A DNA stretch of 64,000 bases from Notospermus geniculatus (GCA_002633025.1 NMRB01000002.1:1366918-1430917); one strand, 5' to 3'; positions 49,701 to 62,609 are shown, counted from the first letter of the stretch. Translations and numbers: made by a program. The notes: generated by a model from the letters alone, not told the origin.

Positions 49701-52700
49701 ATCAGATTTCCAGTTCTACTGAACGCCCGGTGGATTCAAGTGACAACAAACCAAAACCAGGTGAAAAAGGTGACAACAGTTCAAATGGAGACTCGCGTCC
49801 TGCATGCATCCGAGATCTGATTCATTCAGCTATTGAGAGAAATCTCACAAAGAATTTGGGGAGAGGAGGTAAGTTAATGCACTTTAATACTTTTTCGTGA
49901 CATCTAAATTTGACAGCTCTTGCACTCTTTCATTTGAAGACCTATTCCCACCGTGCAATTTCTTATGGAAGGTGTTTTCCTTTTTGCAGCTGGGCCAGCC
50001 TCTGGTGATCAAAGCAGCAGAGATGTGGAACCTGTCCCTGGGAGGATGCCCCAATCAAGTGGGTTTTCAGGATCAGCAACTGTACCATCCTCTAACTTAT
50101 CCTCCTCCGCATCCAGTCAAGGAGGAGGGCCTGGATCAGGACAACCTAGGCCCCCACATATGATGATGGAACGTCAGCCACTGCCACATATGCCTCCAGG
50201 AGCTCCCCCAGGTGGCCATCCTGGTTCACAGATTTCATCGACATCGGAAGGACATCATCCACCTGGGGCCTCACTAATGCCAGTTCAAGACCTGAGGAAG
50301 GAGTCACGACCGGAACACCGACCAGCTGAACAAATGCCTCCTGGTGGTTACTGGGAAGATAAGAAGACTGAGATGGGTTATCGCCAGCGCCCTCCCGGAG
50401 GTCCCCCACCTCAGCCCCCCGCTAGAGAACCTCGAGACCAACCGCCTTCAGAATATGAGGTGAAGGATCTGTCTACACGGACAAATCGGGATCGTAGTCC
50501 ACATGGTTATAAAGGCGATCCAAGAGATTTTGCACCAAGAGATGCCCGTCCGTTTGAACCGTATATGAGACCAGGTGTTGTTGAAGAACCAAAACAACTT
50601 GGGGCACCACCACCTGCTCATTCACATCACTACTCGGTGCACTCTTCTTCAGGAGAGCCACATCGGGATTCGGGTCCCACTTCAGGACCTCCTCAACATC
50701 GAGAGCATCCACGGGATCAGTTCCGCCAGTATCCAGATCAAAGGGATAAATCTCCCTCAGCATCACAGTACCAAGACAGAAATCAGGCTACTTCCACACC
50801 GCCTGCTCTTCGACAGTCTGCTCCTCGGAGTTCATCTCCATATGCTGCTGGTGGCCAGGACCGTCATGTTCAGAATCATGGCCCTGGACAGCGGATGAAC
50901 ATTCACTCAAACAGGAATCCTATTCCTCCTCCACCTCCCCTGATCAATTCAAAGACTTCTCCAAAGATGGGGTTGAAGGAGCAGAAGTTGTCTCCACTGA
51001 TACAGCAGCAACCTCCTTCAGGGTCCATCACTCAGGGCACTCCGGTTGGTCATCCACCACCAAGTTCTCTGCCATCAGCTCAAACTTCAAGGTATGAAGG
51101 ATCCATATCTATGGGGACACCGAGATATGAAGGTTTGTTACGCCAGGCAACTCCACCTCAGTCCAGAGCTGAAGGATCTATCACTCGTGGGACACCTGTT
51201 GAGGGAGCAGGCCNTACCGGTATTTTGATGGCAATGCACTTCAGATGCCTGGGCCTACAGGCCTACCCTGCCCTGTTAGGCCTACCGTAGCTGTACAAAA
51301 TACATGTAGGCCTAGGCCTCGACGCCTACACTTGAACATGCAGTTGTCATCTGGACATTAACCCTAACCAAGTTTCAGTCCGACTTGACCCAGATGTTCG
51401 CTCGTATGTACCTCTCTGTAATTACACTATGTCAACGAGTGAGCACATGGTCCATGGACCATTTCATTGACTATTTTATGCGCGGCCCATCTTTATTGAC
51501 TATTTTATGCCCATCTTTATTGACTATTATATTCCTGCAAGAAACTGTAGTCCTTTTCTTGCATTATGACACTAATGACTTTACGTTTTCAGGGAAAGGA
51601 TGCTCAGGGACCGATGCCATCAGTTGCGATGGGTCTTGCCCCTGACGAGCGAGAAATAATCAAGATCGCAAGGACGGATGTTACAGAGGGAGAGGTGTCG
51701 CAGTCTGAGCAATCACGCTCAGCAACACCGCAAACTAGTCAGGCAGTCAGTGGCTATAATGTGGAACCTATTTCACCTGCAAGTGAGTATCGCATGGACA
51801 TTTTTTTTTTCGTCCCAAGGACATACCGGTACCAGAATCTCAAAATTTTACAATATCTTGCTGATGGCCATTGATGATAATACTTTCAGGTTCATCAGAT
51901 GGTAGCAGCAATGAAGCCAAGGCGGCCAAGAGTTCGTCTCCTCGCTCCCCACGGTCACAGCAACCAGTTTCTTCATTGGCTGCCTCTCATCAGGCTATCA
52001 CGAGTATACTCTCTTCCAAGATGCCAGGAAAATCATTCCCAGGTAAGTATCTGTAGGCATCAGCAGTGCAAAATGACTCTATTCCCATGCAGTTTAAGTT
52101 CAGTGTAATCACAGACATTCAGGTGGTTAAAAAGTTAGTATTAACACAATAACCGTCACTGACATGATTCTCATTTCTCTCTTCTATAGATTATCCTGCA
52201 GACAGTAGTAACAATGAAAATCGTGCAGCTGCACAAAGTTCAATGGATGTAGGAAAACGAGTTCCAACAATTTCATCTCTTGAGTACGTCAACAATAAAA
52301 TCCATGAGGTGATGAGTGAAGCCCCTGAAGACGGAGGCCCTGGACGACCAAGGGAGATGTCAGCTCAGCAAATGCATGAACGAGCTCAAATGATGTACGC
52401 TGGAGAGAGCTTTGGGTTCAAGGTGTCCCAGACACAACAGGACAGGGAACATCCTCCGAATTATCAAAGTGGGTATGGGTCAAGACCACCTTCACACCCA
52501 TCTCAGCTCGCTCTTCAAGGAATGGAGGAGAGGAAATATAGTGGTTCACCTCGGCCACCGTCATCTGGACAGTTCATGCAGGAATATCGCCGAGACATGC
52601 ATCCCCATCAGATGGTTTCTAGCGATGTGGTGCAGTCGAGTACAATGCATGATCAGCGCCATCCGGCTGAAAGTTCAGACCGTAATACTCCACAGGGTTC

Positions 52701-53757
52701 ACACTATGGAGCTCACAGTTCTGATCCTAATCAAAAGGTGTCGCTCTCATCCAGTGTGAGTAGTGTTACAGATATGGAGGCGGACACTCAAGGACTTGAG
52801 GCTGATGCTACATCGACAAATGAACCTGTGGTCAGCCACTATCAGAAGAGTCCAAGGTCTGATTATGGAATGAATCGACCTCATAGCCGGGAAAGTTATG
52901 ACGGGGATAGGCGAGGAAGTCGTGGTAGTGCTGATCACCTGGAGCGTCCTGTGATGCCCAGTGACAATCAGCCCCATATGTACCCCCATCATGGAATCCC
53001 AGTTTCTTCCCCAGGTTATATTACGCGGCCTGAATATAGTTCTCCTCATAGTCCGCGGCCGCAGAGTCGTGAGTCAGTCAGTAGTGTTCACTCAGCTCAT
53101 AGCCCACGGCAAACCCCACGTGATCAAGGTTTGGGTTCACCCCTCTCCCGCCAAGCCTACAGTCCCAGGCAGCCAAATAGAGACATTATTACTACTCCGC
53201 AAGGATACAGTCCCCGCCAACGCCCAGATAGTGAAATGCCACGGAATGTTGAAGAATTGATCCATGCTAGCTCGCAGCATCATTCAGCTAAACCTGAGAG
53301 CACCACTGATAATTACAGGACTGGTCACCCTGCAGACCCAATGCGTGGTGGTCATCCCATGGACCCATCAAGAGTTGGTCACCCAATTGAACCCACTCGC
53401 ACTGGTCATATGGTTGATCCCTCGCGCTCTGGTCATTCTATGGACCCTTCACGAACTGTTCACCCTGGAGATACATCTCGTATGGGCCAGGGTCACCAAA
53501 CTGATCATCCCCACCAAGAAAACATGCCTGACTCTGCTAGTTCTAGTAATAGAATGCCTCCTTACCCACATACTACTGGTAGTTATTATTACGGTTATCC
53601 AAATGTTAGACTTACAAATGCACCCTCGCAAGGTCAACATCCCACGAGAATGGACATGTCAGAACGTCCTAGAGGTTCACCTGCTCAGTCAACACGAGAG
53701 GCAGAGCCCTCATATCCACAGTCAGCTCAATATGAGGCTTTATCTGATGAAGATTGA
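40732..53757 (+). CDS. NCOR1: Nuclear receptor corepressor, NCoR/SMRT family (interrupted by a sequence gap)
   Basis: Scaffold that brings HDAC3 to unliganded nuclear receptors. Exons: 40732-40912, 42332-42628, 42783-43073, 43206-43262, 43549-43601, 43758-43824, 44154-44642, 44789-44947, 45091-45149, 46041-46295, 47475-47590, 47793-47912, 48396-48452, 48589-48731, 48886-49063, 49243-49564, 49672-49868, 49990-51213 (gap), 51593-51782, 51890-52042, 52190-53757. Landmarks: [20 protein letters not shown] coiled coil; [13 protein letters not shown] and the deacetylase-activating/SANT1 region ([18 protein letters not shown]); a Cys-rich module; SANT2 ([19 protein letters not shown]); GSITQGTP-type repeats; C-terminal [11 protein letters not shown], like the human SAQYETLSDSDD. 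An ITSIL core-like motif may be a CoRNR box. The first coding exon is not found. The N at 51214 falls inside exon 18, and the central exons of a normally ~2,400-residue protein are missing. Confidence 0.93.
44578..46004 (+). repeat. NCoR exon block present twice across an N
   Basis: 44578-45290 and 45292-46004 are two versions of one 713-bp block, separated by one N at 45291. Each carries the end of exon 7 (copy 2: 45292-45356), exon 8 (copy 2: 45503-45661) and exon 9 (copy 2: 45805-45863). Coding parts are identical apart from a silent change, while introns differ at scattered bases. Copy 2 lacks the exon 7 acceptor, and 159+59 nt would break the frame. It is best read as two alleles or overlapping contigs left unmerged. 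Confidence 0.9.
46137..47860 (+). other. Cys-rich putative zinc module inside NCoR, between SANT1 and SANT2
   Basis: Exons 10-12 encode [17 protein letters not shown], then CSSCRC, CPIPTC and CCSACFNRI: about eleven cysteines in CxxC-like pairs over about 110 residues. Basic [14 protein letters not shown] lies in the middle. I do not recall this segment in vertebrate NCoR1/NCoR2. Something like it occurs in insect Smrter, from memory. Metal binding is inferred from spacing. Confidence 0.6.
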
Positions 53758-54829
53758 AATGTTAAAAGACTTACATTTGATGATTAAAGGCGCCATTCCA
53801 AGTACAAAACTAAAAAAAACTCTCACGTAGAGGAGTGCATTTAGGGATCTTGTCTTTTGATGCCACGTGACATTCTAAGTGTGAGAGGTTGTTGTTTCCT
53901 CAGTTTGATGTTGCATAATGCAGTACAAAATTGAACTCTTTTCCACTTGTGAATCATGTTAACATGATGTTATAACGCTGTAAAATCACAATCACGTTTG
54001 TTTATTTCTGTGTAGGTGTTGTAAGTAGCAGAAATCTGATATCATAATTGGATCAATCGTTGGTTTCCTTATTACTGCCTAATCTGAAGGGTTTTAAGCA
54101 TACCATATCAAAATATTTTGTAAAATCAACCGTGTGTACAAATACAGGACAGACATGTAGATGTGCATATGGTTGCTAAAGGCTTACACGGTGCTTACAG
54201 AAGATTTGAATATGACAAAGTTGTTTACATTATGTTACATAGGTCAGTGGAATGTTCAAATGTGCAACATATTGGTGGGGTGTTTGGGTTCAGAAGAGAA
54301 GTCTGACTCGAGCAAATTTGAACAATTTCCTCACCGTTTTCCAGCCAATTCTTTTCAGCTTATGTAACACAACATGGTAGATGGATGAGAAGATTCTGGT
54401 ATGCCAAGGCATACACATTATAATATATATTTGCTGGATTAATGGTCCCCAAAAGTTTTAGATGTTAACTGTATATAAAGTACATGTAATTGTGGCATGG
54501 TTAGTGCCTTGGCTAGTCAGTTTGGCCTGTTCATTAGAGAATTTCTTTTTGTTATTCACCACTGGCTTTCATCAGATATTATGACTCTACAAGTACTGTG
54601 TAGACATTTCTCTCTTTCTGAATCCACCTCTAAGATAATGACCTCAACAGGGTGTCCCATCTTTACATCTTGAGGTGTTCGATTTTCTGTCCTTAGGTGT
54701 AACATGTCTGAGTTCAATCAAACAAGTTATAGTGAATCATTCCTAGGGTTCCTTCTGCATCTTCATCCAAAGTTGTATGCAGGGTATGCTGAGCAATGGG
54801 GACGAGGTTGACATTTGATATTTATTGTA
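53758..54829 (+). other. NCoR 3' UTR
   Basis: AT-rich sequence with no coding signal runs from the TGA to an AATAAA at 54830. An open frame at 54161-54367 has no support. Confidence 0.5.
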
Positions 54830-54835
54830 AATAAA
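54830..54835 (+). terminator. NCoR polyadenylation signal
   Basis: AATAAA about 1.07 kb after the stop codon. No better candidate nearby was seen. From 54836 to 56187 I see no gene. Confidence 0.5.
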
Positions 54836-56187
54836 AGGCCTGGAGTAATCAAGTTAATAGAGAGCTGATGAGCAGATATGGTATTGAAGCCAGTTTACCA
54901 GTTCTCTGTCAGAGTTGGCCATGTCTGTCAACTTTCTCTTTTGAGAATGTTCAGACAGGATTGAAGTGATCAGACAGTAAATCCAAGTGAGAAAGCATTT
55001 TAATATCTTGGACTAGAAATTGGTTCAAACCCCACATCAGTGATATTTGAATAATGCGGTTGGTTTGTGCAGTAAATGTGTTGTAAAGTTGATGATATTG
55101 ATCAGTTTCCCAGGGCCCAACAATTGATATTTGACCAGGCCACCACTCTTGGTGTTATACCATCAGCATGTAAAGATATCCTGTAAAAAAATCTTGGATC
55201 ATTGTGATGCCATGAGACATGCCCTAGTGATGGTGTCACCCTATAGGTGGCAGTACTGACGAGAAAAATGGAGCTCCATTGGCGATCCAACATCGGTTGA
55301 ACCTCCCTTAACGGACACCTCTTTATTAGGGACAGTAAAGTTTATTAGAGAGGTCGTCTCATTATGGTAGGTTCCGTATTTCCACAAACACTTGGCATAA
55401 CCTTGCCTTATCCAGAAGTCCAGTGACCCTTGGAGGAATTCCTCCAAGAGTGACTGAAATCTTTTTGAGAACTTCCAACTGGTGTTGGTCTTTTGGGGTG
55501 TGTGAAGTAGTTTATCTACGAACTCCCCATGCCTACAAAACTTCATCTAAATGGTTTCCTTCTTTGTTTGTATAGTGTGAGATAAGAGCACAAACTTCAT
55601 ATTGTCCTTCAGTGGTGAAATTTAAAAAAAATGAGAGTGTACAATGAGCATCATTATGATGTCAATAAATTATTTTACATGTATATTTCTTTTCCATATT
55701 CACGGAATCCGGGAGTGGGGAATGAGGACATATTTTCCAACTACTGACTTCCGTTTCTTACGAATCCTGGATGCTCGACCTCATGCGTCAAATGGGATTC
55801 CCACTTCCTCGAAACTTCCGTATACGTACATCAATCTTGTCGCTGTCTCCTTCGTGATCTCTCCCTCAATTGGCGATTCACATAGGGTCATGGAACCAAT
55901 CGTAATATGAAATTCTCATTTTATTCAAAAGGCCAAATGACACATTATCAAACTAAACGGGGACATAATTCATCTCCATTTCAAACATCAGGAATATTTC
56001 CAACCTTTCTCATTGATATAATTAGCTCCTACTCCAAATCTTTAACTTTGACCGTTTCATATTTGGAGATATCATGGACTTCGACATCTATGCACGCTTA
56101 TATCGTCTGCTATGGAACAAAATGGGCGGCGCTTCTCGCCACTGAACCAATCAGGTTCGACGACTATCGCTGGCTACCCCCTGCTGG

Positions 56188-56193
56188 TATAAA
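56188..56193 (+). promoter_or_regulatory. TATA box of the phospholipase gene
   Basis: TATAAA within CTGCTGGTATAAATTGGC lies 126 bases before the start codon at 56314. That leaves room for a 5' UTR of about 95 bases. Confidence 0.6.
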
Positions 56194-56313
56194 TTGGCTC
56201 GCATCCCAAAGATTTTTCCCCACGTCAATCCAGGTGCCCGACCATCACAACTGAACAAAACCAGTGGTACTGAAGGAAACCGATCAGTTTTACGGATCAT
56301 CGTCAGTAGCAAC

Positions 56314-59300
56314 ATGTACAGACTGGTTGTTTTAGCTTTGGTTGTTGTGGCACATGTCTGCCACGCTAAAGTCCGGGTGAACAGTGCCAATGTCATCCGC
56401 ACTGTCCTCCGAACTGACGGACAACGAGTCCAGCACATCATCCATAACGGCATCCTTATCAGAGAAATGGACATCCCCAACCACCCGGAGGAACTGGCCT
56501 TTAGAGAAGTGAGTGATGGGAGAGAATTGGTTCAGGCAATCATGCAGGGGCGAAAGCAAGTGGTTGATTGCGACATCAGGAAAAATGACCAAGCAGTGAC
56601 CGCGTTCACCGAGACCTTTGTGACCAACCAATTCAAGGAGCCGCAACAAATCAAGGAAGAAAACATTACCACGCTCAGATCAGGACAGGCCTTGCCATTC
56701 AACTTGAGGGACCTCGCCGACTTTCATGGCTTGTTGAAACAATGCCGCGAACACCACAAGTCTTTGAAACTGTCTCTGAGACGCAACAAACCATCGAAGA
56801 AAGGCTTCTCTGGAACGCTTCGAAAGAAAAGAGCCATCCATCGCGCCGTCAACGAGGGTGAAGAATCCGACTTCGGCATCTTCCCAGGGACAAACTGGTG
56901 CGGCAGTGGTGCAAGCACAACCAACTTCGACGAACTTGGCACCAACAGAGACACGGACAAGTGCTGCCGGACGCACGACCACTGCCCATTCTTCATCGGG
57001 GCTATGGAGACGAAATTCGGATACCTGAACTTCAGACTGCATACGGTCAGCCATTGCGATTGCGATCACCAGTAAGTCCATCCCTTATTCAATATCAATG
57101 ACTCAAACGCGTCGTATATTTCATTTGTTTCATATCCTGATAGGACTAGAGGTCCATATTTACCGGCACCTTTTTCCCATTATCTAAACAATATTTGAGC
57201 AGTGATTCATAGGGCCTTCGACTCGTATCCAGGGTCAAACCTCGGCGGGGCACTACGGACACGAAATGACTTGCTTCAAAAAGGCCAAATGGGGTCAATC
57301 ATTTCCAGTTGTTCAGGTGTGGCCTGATGTTCCTCACACCATCGCCCGTCCTTCTCATAAGCAAGTCTCATTGCCACGTGCTTTTGTTGTTATGATTTAA
57401 ATATGAGTCCTCGATTGTCCCCGTCCCCATGTCCTCTCATGGTTGCGACGACCGTGAATTACCCGGTTGTGTCTTATTCATACACTCGACAAGAGTACAG
57501 ATGACTGATAATATCACATTTCTTTTCGCATTTGTGTGCGCATTATGATATTTTGGCATTGTCCTTTATCATGGCGTGATTTTCGCCCTCTGTCACCCAT
57601 AGGGTTGGGTGATACAACACTTCCCCATTCAACCTCGACAGAGCACGAATATTTGCACTGTCAATATTGGAACATCCGCCCCAAGACTTGGTGCCCCATA
57701 TTTCTGTGTCTCCAGAGAAAAGACAGCCAGGGAGACGGTGTTTCACAATAGGGGGAACAATCTGCCACTCTCGTTTCGTCCCGTACAATGAGGGGAAACA
57801 CTGAAAAACGAGAAATATGACACTTTACACCGGCATAAGGTGCTCAGGGACCTACAGATAGTAGTAGACTTTTGTAAATTCCTAAAGTCTGGTGTCCGTT
57901 AGACGGAGTGCCAGTAACCGAGAAACCCAGTGTACTTTAACCCAATCAATTCCCTATCATCTAGATTATTTTGAGGGCAAGCAAACATGCGTAGACTCCA
58001 GTTTCACGCTCCTCGAAGACCTCCCACAGTTCATCCAGAAACCTGACAGATCATCCGGCGGCTCTGAATTCCTCCTCGTCCTCGCTATAGGCTACGCCCA
58101 TGTCCTTGCTCGTAAGAAAGCCCTCCACCGGTGTTCAGCGAACGGCTGCTGTGTACCCGTTCTTTCCTCCCTGCGGGACACCGCCCAGCCACCATCAATT
58201 TGATGACTAGACCTGGGAAGAAAGAATGTCCGTATAATTGCCCAACTTGAATCAGTCATGTTCTCATCAAAAACGTACCGTATGTACAGTGTTTTATACA
58301 TGTACGTACATTGCATTCCAGTTTTCTTTATCAATTATGATACTTAGTATTTTGATATACAAGTGCTGTATTGACCGAACTTGCTTGATGCATATTAAGT
58401 GGTATATTTACCAACAGACCCTTCAGGAAAGTTCACGGCTGTTACTGATTGTCTACGGTTTTTCCATAAGACAATAACTCATTAGACATCTGGCCTATTT
58501 CCCTAATAATGCAATTACTTGCAATATCAACCACCAGCAGATACAGATGGCAAAAACGTTGCAGAGGTGACACATCCTCACCAAATGAATCACTGGGTCT
58601 TATTGAACCCTGTGAAGACTGATTAGTTTAGTTTACCCGTCGTTAATGGACCTCCTGACCTCCAAACCATGCTTCTCGCGGGTATGGGGTACATCTACAG
58701 TCGTGATGCAGCCGTGGTGGCCGATTTCTAAAGTTCTGTATTCTGAAGAATTCACTTATTCGACACTCATGCCAATAGTGAGATTCTCGCCTGCCACCGG
58801 TGCTCTATAACCGTTGTATAGTCCATTCTCACTTCTTTTGACAAGAAGAACATTGGACGTTTGCTATTTTGGCCGACCAAGTGCCCTTAAAGTGCTCCCG
58901 CATCGCCAGTAGGTAAACTTTAAAACGAATTGTCGTCGATGGGGTCAAGATGGTCTTCATCAGAAACGTGATTCAGTAAATGGCCCATTTTTATAAGTTT
59001 GGATCTCATTGACGGGACTAATATCAATGGAGACATCGTTTTATGTGAGAAAAAACCAACGTCTGAATATGGTCTTTCACACTCTATAAAGAATCTTTCC
59101 TTCTTGTCTCAGAATCACAATACGGGCTACCTTAGGCGCATCGTCTGCCTAAATAACTTTTTGTTCCCGAATAGGTCAATGTTTCTTCCTTATAGTAAAG
59201 ATAATCTATCGGGTGATCCGTCTTCTTCTCAAATTTGGGTCATTTACAAGGTGTGTCCAGTCTCATCTCTTTGATTGGCTGCCTCTCGTTAAGGCCAAGG

Positions 59301-62300
59301 GTACACTCCTTCGGAGTTAGCCAATCAAATGAGAGGACACTGTAAATATTTTGGCTCGGGGCAATGACACACCTTCGACAAACCCCAGAACACCACCAAT
59401 GAAAATGTCGGGTTTGTGGACAGTTCCCACCATTGTGTTCCAGCTGCATCGTTTTTATACCCCTCATTCTAAAGGCCACCAAGGTCTCAAGAGCCCCAAA
59501 TTAGCATGACCTCAGTGCAAACTCTCTTTTTGTGGTTTTCATGGGAAAATCTGATGACAAAGCGGAACCGAATATTAAATTGGGGTTGTTCCGTCTGGAT
59601 GAGATTCGCCCTCAAATCTGTCTTAACGAACGGGGGCACTGAAGAGAATGAGAGATCAGGCTCAATTGAATTCTTATTTCGGGTAGGACATGTAGGATAT
59701 AATGATTATGAAGTTTTCAGTCACCGAACTTGGTTGAGTCCTTTTTTGATTTTGTGTCACTCGGTTAGTGCATCGCTTCCCGCGACCTCTTCAGCACCCT
59801 TGGCTCCAACGTCGTCGGTTGACAGGTGTAACATCTATCAGCGTTTCTGTGTGAGAATGTTCCCCTCACATTGTACTGCCATATTGAACTGTCATGGTCT
59901 CTCTAGCTGTCTCTTGTCGCTACGTTCCCAATACAAAGAATGAAACACTGAAAAACGGGAACATTCTCAGATGTTACACCAGATCTCGTCTCCAGTGTGC
60001 TTTTAACAGTGTTGGTTCTATGATTAGCTTACCTATTTCGAGCAGTTTATTTCAACCACAGGGACTTGCGGCATGCATTGCAGGGGTGGTGGGCGTGTTA
60101 CAGAGGTCCAATAACAAACCCCCGAGTAATGCCCCGGTATACTAACGTATACCTAGTATACTAACGTATACTAACGTATACCTAGTATACCTACTACGTT
60201 AGTATACCGGGGCATTACTCGGGGGTTTACTAGGTATACGTTAGTATACCGGGGCATTACTCGGGGGTTTGTTATTGGACCTCTGTAACACGCCCACCAC
60301 CCCTGCAATGCATGCCTCAAGTCCCTGTGATTTCAACATACTCGTGAACTTTGTTTGTAAACAATTTACACAACGAGAAGATCAAAGATCTTTTGACTAG
60401 TTAGGTCTCCAGTAGGATGTAGGTGACACAGTCAAGAAAATATTTTGCGCAACTACTGATATTATCAATGGACTTCAGACATTCGCTGATGGTCAGTCGA
60501 TAAGTCAGTCAAATAGAGGAAAAAGTAGGGGCCTAGTCCTATGTCCATGAAAATCGGATTGTCACTTACAGCAGTTTCGATGATGGACGCACGTGTACTT
60601 TGAGCACGCCTCTTGAACACCGGACTGTTCAGAGGTCCATTTGCCTGAGAGGGTCATCAACGAAGTTCAATAAACTTGTACCAACAGACTTTCTACCATA
60701 CCTTTGATCTTAATTGCGGCTGATTACGTGACGACCTATATATGAATGTCAGGTGTGGTTGTCCACGTGCCATTCTTGAAGAGCGGTCAAGTTTTTGTTA
60801 TTGAAATATGTTATGTGGCGCCGGCAGGCGGCCATCGCCGGGCGAATTCCACTCTGACGGCATTTCTTGTCGGAATGCCAGAAAGTTCTGGGATGCTATT
60901 TGCCATTTCCCCAAATTCTCTCCCTTTGATTTCTGAGAACGATCAATGATCATGTAATTAACCATGCATTCATCCTGAATTAATAATGCAAAACAGCGGG
61001 GTAATGGTGTGGCCGCGACGACGTAACTGTCTCTTTCTAACACGAACATGCAGGACAACACAACTGGCTGGGAGGTCACGTTGAGAATGCCTGGCTTCAT
61101 CGAGACATCAAAGCTGGATTTCTAAGTTCTTTTTTTCCGGATGAAAAAATGGGAAAAAAGCTCTGCACCCGTGCCAAGTTCTCTCCCATTTCACAGACCA
61201 TGAAAACGGTAGCGCGGGCAAATGTCACGCGGAAAACTGCTGGTTTAGATTTCTGTGTATGACGTCAAAATGACGTCAGACATGCTGGTAAACAGCGAAA
61301 AGAGAATAATACTTGACTGTAAACAACGCGAAACGGAAGTGCAATGGCTAATTGGGGCTAATGTAGTTGAAAATTTCCGACTGAGTGTGTAATGAACGCA
61401 TCACTTGGCCCACCGTGAGTGAAACTGAGCAAACTGATAAAAAGTAATCGCTATTCGTGTGATGGCATAAACGTTGAACTAAATGAAAGACAAGAAAAAA
61501 ATCAATTCACCGCTTCGTGAATGGTGCAGTCTTGTCTGATCTTGCACTCTCGCCGACAAGATGCGCCGCGGGGATCGGCTACGTACAGATTTTGAGTTCA
61601 TTCATTGATTGTGTTTTTACGTCGCCTCGGATGAGTGGAGAACCATAATTTACTACCGTAGCCTACCAGGAATCAAGTCTTTGGCAATAAAATGGAAATT
61701 TCGCGCGATTCTATTGAATGAATGAAACAGCTCCAAGTTTGGGTACGGTTGTCCTCANCTTAGCTTTAAAGATGGTCTCAGTCTGATGATCGCGACAACG
61801 CCTACGTCACGTTCAGATATTTCTGTGATGGCGCGCTGCCAGGCCACATTGTTCCGAACTGATTATGAGAAAGACACTGTATCATACTTCTATTTAGTAT
61901 CTTGGTGAGACTGTATAATTCACATTCTTCATAAAACCGACGGTCGATGGTCGACCCAAATATTTCAATTACCAATAATTCTTGGCTGTCATGTGATGAA
62001 CATTTCAGACAAGTTTTTTAATTCGAACATCAATTAGTGACCTTTCAGTTCAAGAAAATATTATCTCAACCTTCTTATTGTTATGACAACAATGCGCTGC
62101 ATAGAGTCGAGAGAACGACGGCGAAAATGGCACTCAGTGATTTGCTATTAGCGAGTTTTCGCAAAGCCCCCGAAACGCCAACGCGAACGTCTATCCTTTT
62201 GTTCTGTGCTCTCTTCGTGGCATCGAACAATGGGTTTGGCGTTGGCGGCGTTGGCGTTTCGGGGGCTTTGCGAAAACTCCCTATTACCAGGTGACGCGTG

Positions 62301-62609
62301 CTGAATCTCCCTTGGTTTTCCATTCTTCAGCGCAGCCGAAGTGTCCTTCGCTGCGTGATAAACCTGCATGTTTCAGCTGAGCATCAATTCAGTGTCAACT
62401 ATTTTGTATTCTTCAGGTTCCGTTCGTGTCTAAGAGGGAAAACCGATCCAACCGCAGACATGGTGGGAGACCTCTACTTCAACGTCATTGGAATGAAATG
62501 TTTCACGTTCGAGCCCAAGAAGGTCTGCCAAAAGAGGTCGTGGTGGTATAAGTGTGAAAAGTACAAAACGACGTACACCGTTCGCATCCACGACGCTCTC
62601 AGTTATTGA
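56314..62609 (+). CDS. Group III (bee-venom type) secreted phospholipase A2
   Basis: Calcium-dependent enzyme that hydrolyses the sn-2 ester of phospholipids outside the cell. Two exons, 56314-57071 and 62417-62609, join in frame to about 316 residues. The start was chosen because it opens a clear signal peptide (MYRLVVLALVVVAHVCHA). A long propeptide-like region follows and ends in a furin-type RKKR site (170-173). Next come the Ca2+ loop NWCGSGAS (Trp195) and the catalytic CCRTHDHCP (His221, Asp222). Exon 2 supplies the C-terminal lobe with GDLYFNVIGMKCF. These are group III features; groups I and II have a different loop order. Family members serve in venoms and also in digestion or immunity. 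Nothing here identifies a venom role. A TATA box at 56188 and AATAAA at 63299 frame the gene. Confidence 0.9.
59244..59345. repeat. Short foldback in the phospholipase intron
   Basis: TTACA..GTGTCC..CTCAT..TTGATTGGCT on the left pairs with AGCCAATCAAATGAGAGGACAC..TGTAA on the right around a loop of about 40 bp. It is probably a small non-autonomous element. Confidence 0.5.
60057..60329. mobile_element. hAT-like foldback MITE with 8-bp target duplication
   Basis: Long arms start CACAGGGACTTG on both sides and extend through GGGGTGGTGGGCGTGTTACA and the GTAATGCCCCGGTATAC word. ATTTCAAC flanks both ends (60049-60056, 60330-60337), an 8-bp duplication. The centre is a tandem CTAACGTATAC/CTAGTATAC repeat. 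Confidence 0.75.
62151..62280. mobile_element. 130-bp foldback MITE with CTATTA target duplication
   Basis: Arms GAGTTTTCGCAAAGCCCCCG and the reverse complement border a short loop. CTATTA occurs directly outside both ends (62145-62150, 62281-62286). It sits about 135 bp upstream of exon 2 of the phospholipase gene. Confidence 0.7.

Larger units (their letters stand above)
57072..62416 (+). other. 5.3-kb intron of the phospholipase gene
   Basis: The donor AGTAAGT at 57072 and acceptor TTCTTCAG at 62416 bound the intron. It contains three foldback elements (listed separately) and an N at 61758. Open frames inside, such as 57892-58203 and 59506-59943, have no recognised similarity and no splice support. 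Confidence 0.7.

Noticed and set aside
53264-53830. 188-residue plus-strand open frame
   Set aside because: Out-of-frame reading of the last NCoR exon, whose true frame ends with [11 protein letters not shown].
56680-57081. 133-residue minus-strand open frame
   Set aside because: Antisense of the phospholipase catalytic exon. The coding sense is fixed by the plus-strand motifs.
59506-59943. 145-residue open frame in the phospholipase intron
   Set aside because: No start context, homology or splice structure that I recognise, and its composition matches the surrounding intron.
60134-60240. CRISPR-like array of repeated GTATAC units
   Set aside because: Units are short, irregular and palindromic, with no spacers; they form the loop of a foldback transposon in animal DNA.
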